Shown here: positions 6,893 through 14,978 of the stretch, one piece after another
Layout: each line of letters starts with the position of its first letter
Numbering within the stretch: position 1 is the first letter of the stretch
Assembly (NCBI RefSeq): GCF_001418415.1
Contig: NZ_LIQT01000167.1
Coordinates: 1-32,825, forward strand
DNA length: 32,825 nt
DNA from: Streptomyces hirsutus
GTDB lineage: Bacteria; Actinomycetota; Actinomycetes; Streptomycetales; Streptomycetaceae
Direction: 5' to 3'
The notes under the pieces: generated by a model
Databases searched by the model: none
The model's input: only the letters and a program-made list of their open reading frames with translations
Told to the model about the DNA's origin: nothing
Made by a program: the position numbers and the translations under genes

Positions 6893-8215
6893 ATGCGATA
6901 CACGAAGCACCGTCGCCTCGTGAGTTCCGCTCTGGCGGTCACGCTCGGCGCCACCACGCTGGCCGCGTGCGGATCGTCGTCGGACGACGACGGCGGGGCC
7001 CGGTCCGGCCCGGTCTCACTGACGTACTGGACCTGGGCTCCGGGCATGGACAAGGTCGTGGACCTGTGGAACGAGGGCCCCGGCAAGAAGGAGCAGATCA
7101 AGGTCACGGTGAAGAAGCAGGCGTCCGGCGACACGCTGGTCACCAAGATCCTCACCGCGCACAAGGCGGGCAAGGCCCCGGACCTGGTGCAGGCGGAGTA
7201 CCAGGCGCTGCCCACGCTGGTCAGCAATGACGCGCTCGCCGACATCTCGAAGGACGTGGGCGACGCGAAGAGCAAGTTCGCGGACGGCGTCTGGCAGCAG
7301 ACCACGCTCGGCACCGACGCGGTGTACGCGGTCCCGCAGGACATCGGGCCGATGATGTTCTACTACCGCGAGGACCTGTTCGAGGAGTACGGCCTGACGG
7401 TGCCGACGACCTGGGACGAGTTCGCGGACACCGCGCGCAAGCTCAAGAAGAAGTCCCCCAAGACGGACCTGACCACGTTCTCCGCCAACGACTCGGGCCT
7501 GTTCGCGGGCCTGGCCCAGCAGGCCGGCGCGCAGTGGTGGACCACGTCGGGCGACCAGTGGAAGGTCGGCATCTCCGACGACGCGACCAAGAAGGTCGCC
7601 GAGTTCTGGGGCGGCCTGGTCAAGGAGGGTGCGATCGACAACCAGCCGATGTACACCCCGGCCTGGAACAAGGCGCTCAACACCGGCAAGCAGATCGCCT
7701 GGGTCAGCGCCGTGTGGGCGCCGGGCACGCTGAACACGGCCGCGCCCGACACCAAGGGCAAGTGGGCCATGGCCCCGCTCCCCCAGTGGACCGAGCAGGA
7801 GAACCGCACCGGCAGCTGGGGCGGCTCCTCCACCGGCGTCACCACGGACTCCGGGAACAAGGAGGCCGCCGCCGAGTTCGCCGCCTGGCTGAACACCGAC
7901 GGCGACGCCCTGAACGCGCTGGCGAAGGAAAGCGGTATCTACCCCGCCTCCACCTCGGCCCAGCTCAGCGGCGCCTTCACCACCCCGCCGGAGTACTTCT
8001 CCAACCAGCCGGACTTCTACCAGAAGGCCGCCGAGATCGCGCAGACCACCGCGCCGTCCGCCTGGGGCCCGAACGTCAACGTGGCGTACACGACGTTCAA
8101 GGACGCCTTCGGCGCCGCGGCGAAGAACAGGTCCGACTTCGTCACGGCCGTGGACACCATGCAGCAGGACACGGTCGCCGACCTGAAGAAGCAGGGCTTC
8201 GAGGTCGCTCCGTGA
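6893..8215 (+). CDS. ABC transporter sugar-binding lipoprotein
   Basis: A 440-residue solute-binding protein of the MalE-like family 1. It has a lipoprotein signal with lipobox LAAC (lipidated C26) and a Ser/Asp-rich linker, then typical SBP segments such as VSLTYWTWAPGMD, AVPQDIGPMMFYYREDLF and VPTTWDEFADTARKLKKK. Many Trp residues in the C-terminal half (QWWTTSGDQW, WVSAVWAP) suit sugar stacking. It would capture galactan-derived oligosaccharides at the membrane surface; the exact ligand is inferred from the neighbouring GH53 and GH42. GGGGAGAG stands just before ATG 6893. The stop overlaps the GTG of the first permease by 4 bp. Confidence 0.93.
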   Translation: MRYTKHRRLVSSALAVTLGATTLAACGSSSDDDGGARSGPVSLTYWTWAPGMDKVVDLWNEGPGKKEQIKVTVKKQASGDTLVTKILTAHKAGKAPDLVQAEYQALPTLVSNDALADISKDVGDAKSKFADGVWQQTTLGTDAVYAVPQDIGPMMFYYREDLFEEYGLTVPTTWDEFADTARKLKKKSPKTDLTTFSANDSGLFAGLAQQAGAQWWTTSGDQWKVGISDDATKKVAEFWGGLVKEGAIDNQPMYTPAWNKALNTGKQIAWVSAVWAPGTLNTAAPDTKGKWAMAPLPQWTEQENRTGSWGGSSTGVTTDSGNKEAAAEFAAWLNTDGDALNALAKESGIYPASTSAQLSGAFTTPPEYFSNQPDFYQKAAEIAQTTAPSAWGPNVNVAYTTFKDAFGAAAKNRSDFVTAVDTMQQDTVADLKKQGFEVAP

Positions 8216-9201
8216 CATCCCCGGCACGTGGGAAGGCGTACGGGGTCGGAGGGGCCCCGTACGCCCGCCCGTCCCGCACCTCCGCACTGAGGCGCACCCG
8301 AAGCGCACCCTTCCTCTTCCTGGTCCCCGCGACGGTCCTCTTCCTGCTCTTCTTCGCGCTGCCCATCGGGTACGCGATCTGGCTCAGCTTCCGCAAGGTG
8401 CGGGTGTCCGGGCTCGGCCTGGGCGCGGGCGCCCGCAAGGAGGTCTGGGCCGGCCTGGAGAACTACACCGCCGCCCTCTCCGACAGCGAGCTGCTGGACG
8501 GCGCGCTGCGCGTGCTCGGCTACGGCTGCATCGTGGTGCCGGTGATGCTGGGGCTCGCCCTGGTGTTCGCCCTGATGCTGGACTCCGAGAGGGTGCGGCT
8601 CGCGCCCTTCACCCGGCTCGCGATCTTCCTGCCGTACGCCATTCCGGGCGTGATCGCGGCGCTGCTGTGGGGCTTCCTGTACCTGCCCGACGTGAGCCCG
8701 TTCTACTTCGTGCTCGACAGGTTCGGCCTGCCCCAGCCGGACCTGCTGGACGGCGGTCCGCTGTTCCTCGCCCTGTCGAACATCGCGGTGTGGGGCGGCA
8801 CCGGCTTCAACATGATCGTCATCTACACCGCGCTGCGGGCCGTCCCGGCCGAGGTGTACGAGGCGGCGAAGCTGGACGGCGCCACCCCCCTGCAGATCGC
8901 GCTGAAGATCAAGATCCCGATGGTCGCGCCGTCGCTGGTGCTGACCTTCTTCTTCTCGATCATCGCGACGCTCCAGGTGTTCAACGAACCGACCACACTG
9001 AAGCCGCTCACCAACTCCGTCTCCACCACCTGGAGTCCGCTGATGAAGGTGTACCAGGACGCCTTCGGCAACGGCGACATCCACTCGGCCGCCGCCCAGG
9101 CCGCCCTCATCGCGCTCGCCACCCTGGTGCTCTCCTTCGGCTTCCTGCGGGCCGCGAACCGACGCAACAAGCAGGACGACAGTCAAGGAGCCGCCCGATG
9201 A
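8212..9201 (+). CDS. ABC sugar transporter permease (MalF-type)
   Basis: A 329-residue inner-membrane permease. The first membrane segment is FLFLVPATVLFLLFFALPIG, and about five more follow. The EAA loop that docks the ATPase is EVYEAAKLDGATPLQIALKI followed by KIP. GTG 8212 overlaps the stop of the binding protein (GTGA), which fixes the start by translational coupling. It pairs with the next permease to form the channel. No ATPase gene is in the operon; Streptomyces importers of this class normally share the MsiK ATPase encoded elsewhere. Confidence 0.93.
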   Translation: MTSPARGKAYGVGGAPYARPSRTSALRRTRSAPFLFLVPATVLFLLFFALPIGYAIWLSFRKVRVSGLGLGAGARKEVWAGLENYTAALSDSELLDGALRVLGYGCIVVPVMLGLALVFALMLDSERVRLAPFTRLAIFLPYAIPGVIAALLWGFLYLPDVSPFYFVLDRFGLPQPDLLDGGPLFLALSNIAVWGGTGFNMIVIYTALRAVPAEVYEAAKLDGATPLQIALKIKIPMVAPSLVLTFFFSIIATLQVFNEPTTLKPLTNSVSTTWSPLMKVYQDAFGNGDIHSAAAQAALIALATLVLSFGFLRAANRRNKQDDSQGAAR

Positions 9202-10103
9202 GTTCCGTGACCCTGAACAAGGCCGAGCCCGTGGCCGGCACCGCCCCGGGCACCGGCCGGGGTCCGGCGCGGCCCCGCCGCATCGCCCTGGTCCCCACCC
9301 TGACCCTGCTGCTCGGCGCGCTGTACTGCCTGCTGCCGGTCGCCTGGGTGGTCATCGCGTCCACCAAGTCGGGCAGCGAGCTGTTCTCCACGTTCACGTT
9401 CTGGCCCGGCACCGGCTTCACCGAGAACCTCTCGGACCTGAACGCCTACCGCGACGGCGTCTACTGGAAGTGGATGGGCAACTCCGCCCTGTACGCCGGT
9501 CTCGGCGCCCTGCTGTCGACGTGCGTGTCGGCGGTCAGCGGCTACGCGCTGGCGGTCTACCGCTTCCGGGGCCGCGAGACGCTGTTCAACGTGCTGCTCA
9601 CGGGTGTGCTGATGCCGCCGGTGATCCTCGCCGTTCCGCAGTACCTGCTGCTGGCGCAGGCGGACCTGACGGACTCCTACCTGTCCGTGCTGCTGCCGCA
9701 GATCCTCTCCCCGTACGGCGTCTACCTGGCGCGGATCTACGCCGCGGCGTCGGTGCCGTCCGACGTGGTGGAGGCCGGGCGGATGGACGGTGCGGGCGAG
9801 TGGCGGATCTTCACCCGGGTCGCGCTGCCGATGATGATGCCCGGACTGGTGACGGTCTTCCTGTTCCAGTTCGTCGCGATCTGGAACAACTTCCTGCTCC
9901 CGTACATCATGCTCAGCGACGACGAGAAGTTCCCGATCACGCTCGGTCTGCACACGCTCCTCGAACAGGGCGCCAACACTCCGGCGCTGTACACCCTGGT
10001 GGTCACCGGTGCGTTCCTCGCGGTGTTCCCGCTGGTCGCGCTCTTCCTGGTCGTCCAGCGGTTCTGGAGCCTGGATCTGCTGTCCGGGGCCGTAAAGTCA
10101 TGA
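9198..10103 (+). CDS. ABC sugar transporter permease (MalG-type)
   Basis: A 301-residue permease, partner of the preceding one. It has a short Pro-rich cytoplasmic N-terminus, a first membrane span around IALVPTLTLLLGALYCLLPV, and the EAA loop DVVEAGRMDGAGEWRIFTRV followed by ALP. MalG-type features include the segment YALAVYRFRG and the C-terminal WSLDLLSGAVKS. ATG 9198 overlaps the upstream stop as ATGA, with AAGGAG 7 nt upstream. Its own stop overlaps the LacI gene in the same way. Confidence 0.93.
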   Translation: MSSVTLNKAEPVAGTAPGTGRGPARPRRIALVPTLTLLLGALYCLLPVAWVVIASTKSGSELFSTFTFWPGTGFTENLSDLNAYRDGVYWKWMGNSALYAGLGALLSTCVSAVSGYALAVYRFRGRETLFNVLLTGVLMPPVILAVPQYLLLAQADLTDSYLSVLLPQILSPYGVYLARIYAAASVPSDVVEAGRMDGAGEWRIFTRVALPMMMPGLVTVFLFQFVAIWNNFLLPYIMLSDDEKFPITLGLHTLLEQGANTPALYTLVVTGAFLAVFPLVALFLVVQRFWSLDLLSGAVKS

Positions 10104-11131
10104 CCATGAGCAACACGGGGGGCAGGCGAAAGCCGCCGACGATCCACGACGTGGCGCGTGAGGCCGGTGTCTCGCGCGGCACCGTCTCACGCGTGCTCAA
10201 CGGCGGCCACTACGTCAGTCCGTCCGCGGCGGAGGCGGTCAACGCCGCGATCCGCAGGACGGGGTACGTGGTGAACCGGCACGCCCGCTCGCTGATCACC
10301 GGCCGGTCCGACTCGGTGGGCTTCCTGCTGACGGAGCCGCAGGAGCGGTTCTTCGAGGATCCCAACTTCAATGTCCTGCTGCGTGGTTGCACACAGGCGC
10401 TGGCCGCGCACGACATTCCGCTGCTGCTGATGATCGCCGGTACGCAGGCCGAACGACGGCGCATCGTGCGCTACATCACCGCCGGGCACGTCGACGGGGT
10501 GCTGCTGGTCTCCAGCCACTCGGGCGATCCGGTGGCCGAGGAGCTGCGGGCGGCGGGCGTGCCGCTGGTCGCGTGCGGCAAGCCGATCGGGCTGGGTTCC
10601 AAGGTGAGCTACGTGGCCGCGGACGACCGGGACGGCGCCCGTGACTTGGTGCGCCACCTGCTGGGGCTGGGCCGGCGCAGGGTGGGCGTGGTGACCGGCC
10701 CGCTCGACACCCCGGGCGGCGTGGAGCGTCTCGCCGGGTACAAGGAGGTGCTCGCCGAGGCCGGCCTCGGGATCGACGAGCGGCTCATCGTCTCCGGCGA
10801 CTACAGCAGGGCCAGCGGCGAGGCGGGCGCGGAGCGGCTGCTGGCCGGTGCGCCGGACATGGACGCCGTGTTCGTCGCCTCGGACCTGATGGCGCAGGGC
10901 GTGCTGGCGGCCCTGCACCGCGCGGGACGCCGGGTGCCCCAGGACGTGGCGGTCGGCGGCTTCGACGACTCCCAGGCCGCCGTCGCCGCCAGTCCCGGCC
11001 TGACCACGATCCGCCAGCCGTGGGACCGCATCAGCTCCGAGATGGTACGGGTCCTGCTCGCCCAGGTGGGCGGCGAGGACCCGGCCACGGTGATCCTCCC
11101 GACGGAACTGGTGAAGCGCGAGTCGGCGTAG
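10100..11131 (+). CDS. LacI-family repressor of galactan use
   Basis: A 343-residue LacI/GalR protein. The DNA-binding head is TIHDVAREAGVSRGTVSRVL (14-33) with the hinge helix near HARSLITG (61-68), followed by a periplasmic-binding-like effector core from about SDSVGFLL (70) to VILPTELVKRESA. ATG 10100 overlaps the permease stop (ATGA), so it is the last gene of the importer operon and is probably autoregulated. Placement next to GH53, GH42 and the importer suggests that galactobiose, galactose or a similar sugar releases it from DNA. The palindrome 6791-6806 is the expected operator. Confidence 0.93.
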   Translation: MTMSNTGGRRKPPTIHDVAREAGVSRGTVSRVLNGGHYVSPSAAEAVNAAIRRTGYVVNRHARSLITGRSDSVGFLLTEPQERFFEDPNFNVLLRGCTQALAAHDIPLLLMIAGTQAERRRIVRYITAGHVDGVLLVSSHSGDPVAEELRAAGVPLVACGKPIGLGSKVSYVAADDRDGARDLVRHLLGLGRRRVGVVTGPLDTPGGVERLAGYKEVLAEAGLGIDERLIVSGDYSRASGEAGAERLLAGAPDMDAVFVASDLMAQGVLAALHRAGRRVPQDVAVGGFDDSQAAVAASPGLTTIRQPWDRISSEMVRVLLAQVGGEDPATVILPTELVKRESA

Positions 11132-11193
11132 GGGCGCGCACCGGCCACGGGGCGTGACGCGGGGGCCCGCGCATGGCCGTCACCGCCCAACCA

Positions 11194-11203
11194 TTAGTTG
11201 AAC
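11194..11203 (+). promoter_or_regulatory. TTAGTTGAAC motif in the MarR promoter region
   Basis: The 10-mer found at 2836-2845 recurs here, 25 bp before the MarR start, running into the TTCGAA palindrome (11204-11209). A TGTTAC hexamer (11214-11219) lies 9 nt before the ATG and could be a -10 element. MarR proteins commonly bind partly palindromic AT-rich sites over their own promoter. Confidence 0.4.
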
Positions 11204-11228
11204 TTCGAACAAGTGTTACCGTTCACTC

Positions 11229-11618
11229 ATGGCAGCGGAGACGGCCGGCATCCGGCTCGAGGAGCGGTGGCGGGAGATCCTGTCGGTGCACGCGCGCACC
11301 CTCGGGGAGATCGACCGCGCGCTGCATCCGCACGGCCTGGGAGCCTCCGACTTCGAGGTGCTCGACCTGCTCGCGACCGCGTCGCCCGAGGAGGGCGAGC
11401 AGTACAGGGTGCAGAACCTGGGCAGGCGGGTCCACCTCAGCCAGAGCGCGCTGTCCCGCCTCATCGCCCGGCTGGAGAAGGACGGCCTGGTCACCCGCAG
11501 CCTCTGCAGGGAGGACAGGCGGGGCGTCTACGTCACGCTCACCCGCAAGGGCCACGACCTGCACGCCGAGGTACTGCCGCTCCAGCGCGCGGCCCTGGCC
11601 CGCGCGCTGGGCGAGTAG
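11229..11618 (+). CDS. MarR-family transcriptional regulator
   Basis: A 129-residue MarR protein. Helix 1 (LEERWREILSVHARTLGEID) and the C-terminal helices form the dimer region. The winged helix runs from about 54 to 106, with VQNLGRRVHLSQSALSRLIA as HTH, RLEKDGLVTR, and the conserved wing DRRGVYVTLT (96-105). The protein is short for the family (usually 140-160), mostly at the C-terminal helix. No Shine-Dalgarno precedes ATG 11229, so a leaderless message is possible. It stands alone, with the LacI operon behind it and a strong terminator right after, so its target cannot be named. One Cys (C93) just before the wing could be redox-sensitive, but this is speculation. Confidence 0.9.
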   Translation: MAAETAGIRLEERWREILSVHARTLGEIDRALHPHGLGASDFEVLDLLATASPEEGEQYRVQNLGRRVHLSQSALSRLIARLEKDGLVTRSLCREDRRGVYVTLTRKGHDLHAEVLPLQRAALARALGE

Positions 11619-11661
11619 TCCGCCTCCCGGGACGGCCGCGGTACGCCCGGGATCTCTCGTT

Positions 11662-11699
11662 CGGAGCGTGCCGGACCCGCGCGGGTCCGGCACGCTCCG
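11662..11699. terminator. 38-bp perfect palindrome, bidirectional terminator
   Basis: Positions 11662-11680 and 11681-11699 are exact reverse complements with no spacer, so a hairpin of about 17 bp with a 4-nt loop can form on either strand. It sits between the converging MarR (ends 11618) and SseB-family (ends 11711) genes, which suits a shared terminator. Confidence 0.8.
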
Positions 11700-11710
11700 C
11701 ATGAGAGGCC

Positions 11711-12112
11711 CTAGGGGCGGGCCAGCAGGGTGCGCACCCCCTCGGACGTCAGTGTCAGGCGGTGCTCCGAGCTGCCGTCGATGGTGAGGGACAGCTCGTC
11801 GGCCGGCCACTGCGCGGCCAGCGCCCCGAGCGGCACCAGGCGGTAGCGGGAGACGAACGGCAGCAGCCCCGACATCTCCAGTTCCGAGGTGAAGACCGGC
11901 ACCACCTGGATGCCGTCCGGCTGCTCCATCACCGGCAGCGCGACCGCGCCGGGGTCGGCGGCCTCGTCACCCGCGTCGTCGGGCACGGGGATCAGTACGT
12001 CACTGTTGGCGAGGGCGTCCAGCGCCGCCGTGTCCTGGGTGTTGTCGGCGAGAGCGTCCAGAGCCCGCTGGGCGGACGTGGGGGCATTGTTCTCGTGCGC
12101 GGGTGTCTCCAT
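11711..12112 (-). CDS. SseB-family protein
   Basis: A 133-residue protein resembling the SseB N-terminal domain family common in actinobacteria: alternating segments such as DVLIPVPDD, IQVVPVFTSELEM, YRLVPLGALAAQWP and the ending GVRTLLARP. The family name comes from a Salmonella secretion protein, but the Streptomyces members have no known role. ATG 12112 was chosen because GAGGG lies about 9 nt upstream and the family usually begins shortly before such an Ala/Asp-rich helix. The frame remains open upstream to 12292, but that part is repetitive GC-rich sequence with no family match. It is divergent from the GAPDH gene, with 269 bp between. Confidence 0.75.
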   Translation of the reverse strand: METPAHENNAPTSAQRALDALADNTQDTAALDALANSDVLIPVPDDAGDEAADPGAVALPVMEQPDGIQVVPVFTSELEMSGLLPFVSRYRLVPLGALAAQWPADELSLTIDGSSEHRLTLTSEGVRTLLARP

Positions 12113-12344
12113 GGCGGTTTCCCTCGTAGCGGCGGTCGTACGGACCCGCCCCGGACGGAATCGGCGACGGCCATCGGCGATCCGCGACGAGCGATCCGCG
12201 GGCGGCGGACCGGCAGAAGGCGGATCGGCCGATCGGACCGGAATCCGCTCCGGGCACGGTCCTGCACGCGTACCCGATCGCGCGGTCCGCAATCCTCCCG
12301 CCGGCGGATGGGAGACCCCGGCGGAGCTCTCTGACCGGCATGGC

Positions 12345-12350
12345 TATCAT
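12345..12350 (+). promoter_or_regulatory. Candidate -10 element for GAPDH
   Basis: TATCAT stands in a short AT-rich island (12345-12353), 31 bp before the GTG start. No good -35 is seen 16-18 bp upstream. The rest of the 12113-12381 gap is GC-rich with repeated GATCCGCG and CCGATCGG words and no other gene. Confidence 0.35.
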
Positions 12351-12381
12351 ATGAGCGCCACCTAGCTCGAAAGATGATCCT

Positions 12382-13827
12382 GTGACTGTCAATGAAGACT
12401 CGTTCACCAGCTGGAAGCACCGCGAGGAGATCGCGGAGTCGATGATCCCGATCATCGGGAAGCTGCACCGCGAGCGGGACGTCACCGTCCTGCTGCACAG
12501 CCGCTCCTTGGTGAACAAGTCGGTGGTCTCGATCCTCAAGACCCACCGCTTCGCCCGCCAGATCTCCGGCCAGGAGCTGTCGGTCACCGAGACGCTGCCC
12601 TTCCTCCAGGCACTCACCACACTCGACCTCGGTCCGTCCCAGATCGACCTCGGTCTCCTCGCCGCGACCTACCGGACCGACGACCGCGGACTGTCGGTGG
12701 CGGAGTTCACCGCCGAGGCCGTCGCCGGAGCCACCGGCGCCCACAAGATCGACCGCCGTGAGCCGCGCGACGTCGTCCTCTACGGCTTCGGCCGCATCGG
12801 CCGGCTCCTCGCCCGCCTGCTCATCGAGAAGTCCGGCTCCGGCAACGGCCTGCGGCTGCGCGCCATCGTGGTCCGCCGGGGCGGCGAGCAGGACATCGTC
12901 AAGCGCGCCTCCCTGCTGCGCCGCGACTCCGTGCACGGTCAGTTCCAGGGCACGATCACCGTGGACGAGGCGAACAGCGCGATCGTCGCCAACGGCAACA
13001 CCGTCAAGGTGATCTACGCCGACGACCCGTCGCAGCTGGACTACACGGCGTACGGCATCAAGAACGCCATCCTCATCGACAATACCGGCAAGTGGCGCGA
13101 CCGCGAGGGCCTCTCGCAGCACCTGCGCCCCGGTGTCGACAAGGTCGTGCTGACCGCGCCCGGCAAGGGCGACGTGCCCAACATCGTGCACGGGGTCAAC
13201 CACGACACCCTCAAGCCGGACGAGCAGATCCTTTCCTGCGCCTCCTGCACCACCAACGCGATCGTCCCGCCGCTCAAGGCGATGGCGGACGAGTACGGTG
13301 TGCTGCGCGGCCATGTGGAGACCGTCCACTCGTTCACCAACGACCAGAACCTGCTGGACAACTACCACAAGTCCGAGCGCCGCGGCCGCTCCGCGCCGCT
13401 GAACATGGTGATCACCGAGACGGGTGCCGCCTCCGCCGTTGCCAAGGCGCTGCCCGACCTCGACGCGACGATCACCGGCAGCTCGATCCGGGTCCCGGTG
13501 CCGAACGTCTCCATCGCGATCCTCAACCTCCAGCTGGGCCGCGCGGCCGACCGCGCCGAGGTGCTCGAGTACCTCCGCGAGGTGTCGCTCACCTCGCCGC
13601 TGAAGCGCCAGATCGACTTCATCAGCGCCCCCGACGCGGTCTCCAGCGACTTCATCGGCTCGCGGCACGCCTCGATCGTCGACGCCGGCGCCCTCAAGGT
13701 CGAGGGCGACAACGCGATCCTGTACCTCTGGTACGACAACGAGTTCGGCTACTCCAGCCAGGTCGTCCGGGTCGTCCAGTACGTCTCGGGGGTGGAGTAC
13801 CCGACCTTCCCGGCGCCGGCTGCCTGA
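12382..13827 (+). CDS. gap: Glyceraldehyde-3-phosphate dehydrogenase, long form
   Basis: A 481-residue GAPDH, about 140 longer than the usual 335. It oxidises glyceraldehyde 3-phosphate to 1,3-bisphosphoglycerate. The Rossmann motif is GFGRIGR (135-141), the catalytic Cys is C289 in SCASCTTNAIVP and the base H316 in VHSFTND; WYDNEFGYSSQV near the end is diagnostic. The first 130 residues form an extra mostly helical N-terminal domain (SWKHREEIAESMIPIIGKLH and following) found in a separate GAPDH subgroup of actinobacteria. The loop after the second strand reads AIVVRRGGEQD, without the usual Asp that selects NAD, so NADP use is possible. GTG 12382 is the first start in the frame; a weak GAAAG lies upstream. 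Two overlapping hairpins follow the stop. Confidence 0.93.
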   Translation: MTVNEDSFTSWKHREEIAESMIPIIGKLHRERDVTVLLHSRSLVNKSVVSILKTHRFARQISGQELSVTETLPFLQALTTLDLGPSQIDLGLLAATYRTDDRGLSVAEFTAEAVAGATGAHKIDRREPRDVVLYGFGRIGRLLARLLIEKSGSGNGLRLRAIVVRRGGEQDIVKRASLLRRDSVHGQFQGTITVDEANSAIVANGNTVKVIYADDPSQLDYTAYGIKNAILIDNTGKWRDREGLSQHLRPGVDKVVLTAPGKGDVPNIVHGVNHDTLKPDEQILSCASCTTNAIVPPLKAMADEYGVLRGHVETVHSFTNDQNLLDNYHKSERRGRSAPLNMVITETGAASAVAKALPDLDATITGSSIRVPVPNVSIAILNLQLGRAADRAEVLEYLREVSLTSPLKRQIDFISAPDAVSSDFIGSRHASIVDAGALKVEGDNAILYLWYDNEFGYSSQVVRVVQYVSGVEYPTFPAPAA

Positions 13828-13840
13828 CCGGCCAGGCAGC
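13819..13840 (+). other. Small hairpin over the GAPDH stop codon
   Basis: GCTGCCTG (13819-13826) pairs perfectly with CAGGCAGC (13833-13840) around a 6-nt loop. The TGA stop (13825-13827) is inside it. Its right arm shares 13835-13840 with the left arm of the much larger hairpin that follows, so the two cannot form fully at once. Confidence 0.5.
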
Positions 13841-13890
13841 TCGACGGTGTCCAAGGCCCTGTTCAGGGCCTTGGACACCGTCGAGCTGCC
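13835..13890. terminator. 27-bp perfect inverted repeat, probable terminator
   Basis: Positions 13835-13861 and 13864-13890 are exact reverse complements separated by TT. It begins 8 bp after the GAPDH stop and is followed by GC-rich DNA without a T-run. It would make a very stable RNA hairpin and probably ends the GAPDH message. It lies 85 bp before the next gene's ATG. Confidence 0.75.
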
Positions 13891-13940
13891 CGAACCGCGT
13901 CACTCTGTGGTGCGGATCGGTAACGATCGGGTCCTATCGG

Positions 13941-13968
13941 TTGCCGGACCCGAAACTGTTCCTAGTCT
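13941..13968 (+). promoter_or_regulatory. Promoter giving a leaderless message
   Basis: TTGCCG (13941-13946), a 16-bp spacer and TAGTCT (13963-13968) stand 6 nt before the ATG at 13975. Transcription would begin at the start codon. The absence of a Shine-Dalgarno there agrees. Confidence 0.55.
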
Positions 13969-13974
13969 GCGGGC

Positions 13975-14949
13975 ATGGCGCTCTTCAGTAGTCGTACCGG
14001 TAAACGTCCCCACCTCGCTCCCGCCCTCGACGACGTCGCCCTCGCGCGCGTCCTCCGGCAGGTGAGCAAACGCGGTGGAGGCGTCAAGTCGACGGAGGTG
14101 AACCTCGTCGCGGCCTTCCTGGAGGAAACCGGGGACAACTGGGACCGGCGCAGCCATCGGGTGACCGTGCTGGCCGGGGAGACGGCCGAATCGAAGTCCG
14201 ACCTGGCCTCGGCCTGGCTGACCAGGGAGCCGAAGAACCCCGACGCGCTGGTGTTCCACTCCTGGGTCGGTCTGATGCGCGGCCTGCGGGACAGACACCT
14301 GGAGGACGCGGCACAGTTGGTGACCCAGTGTCATCGGGCCGCGGAGCTGAGGCCGGCGGATCCGCTGCCCTGGGTGGCCCTGCTCGGCATGGCCCGCCTC
14401 GAGCGGTATCCGCAGAGCGAGGTCAACGCCATCTGGCGGGAGGCCACCGGACGCGACCGCTGGCACCGCGAGGCCTATCTGCAGATGCTCGCCCATCTGT
14501 CGCCGGAGGAAGGGGGCTCGAGCGCGGCCGTCCTCGACTTCATCGACGTGGTGCGTGCCCGGATACCGGCCAACGCGCCGTGCGCCGCGATCGAGCTGAC
14601 CGCGGCCGTCCGGCAGTACCAGGGGCTGGTGGCGCAGGGCGGCGTCCGGGCCATGACGGCCGGTCAGCTGTGGGAGGGCGGGCAGATCGCGGCCTCGCTG
14701 GAGCAGGCCGCCTCCCTCTGGGCGAAGCCGGGATTCTTCCAGCACGCGGCGGCCCAGGCGGACCTGAACGTCCTGGCGTACGCGCTGTGCGCGGCCGGCC
14801 GGGCCGTCGACGCCAACCATGTGTTCGAGGCGCTCCAGGGCACGGTGACCCCGTGGCCGTGGAACGACGACGGACCCGCGGTCCAGCGGTTCGAACAGCA
14901 CAAGGCCAAGGCGGAGCGGGGACGGCAGGGCGGCGTCGGAGGAGCCTGA
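13975..14949 (+). CDS. Unrecognised helical (TPR-like) protein
   Basis: A 324-residue soluble protein with no signal peptide or membrane segment. I do not recognise a named family. The segments SDLASAWLTREPKNPDALVF, QLVTQCHRAAELRPADPLPW and LNVLAYALCAAGRAVDANHV alternate helices at roughly repeat spacing with Ala/Leu/Trp positions, which looks like a tetratricopeptide-type solenoid. A protein-binding role would follow from that, but no partner is evident. ATG 13975 lies 6 nt from a -10 element, so the start is well supported. It ends 29 bp before the converging hydroxylase gene of the pigment cluster; co-function with the cluster is not indicated. It could be a conserved Streptomyces hypothetical. 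Confidence 0.8.
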   Translation: MALFSSRTGKRPHLAPALDDVALARVLRQVSKRGGGVKSTEVNLVAAFLEETGDNWDRRSHRVTVLAGETAESKSDLASAWLTREPKNPDALVFHSWVGLMRGLRDRHLEDAAQLVTQCHRAAELRPADPLPWVALLGMARLERYPQSEVNAIWREATGRDRWHREAYLQMLAHLSPEEGGSSAAVLDFIDVVRARIPANAPCAAIELTAAVRQYQGLVAQGGVRAMTAGQLWEGGQIAASLEQAASLWAKPGFFQHAAAQADLNVLAYALCAAGRAVDANHVFEALQGTVTPWPWNDDGPAVQRFEQHKAKAERGRQGGVGGA

Positions 14950-14978
14950 CGCCGCCTCGCCGCGCGCACCGTCAGCCG

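Noticed and set aside
6676..7344. N-terminal extension of the GH42 frame
   Set aside because: It runs over the divergent promoter and into the binding-protein gene; ATG 6675 has a ribosome site and the family start.
11158..11171. Short palindrome after the LacI gene
   Set aside because: Six-bp arms with a 2-base centre; too small to call a terminator in such GC-rich DNA.
12113..12292. N-terminal extension of the SseB-family frame
   Set aside because: Arg/Pro-rich, no family match; ATG 12112 has a ribosome site.
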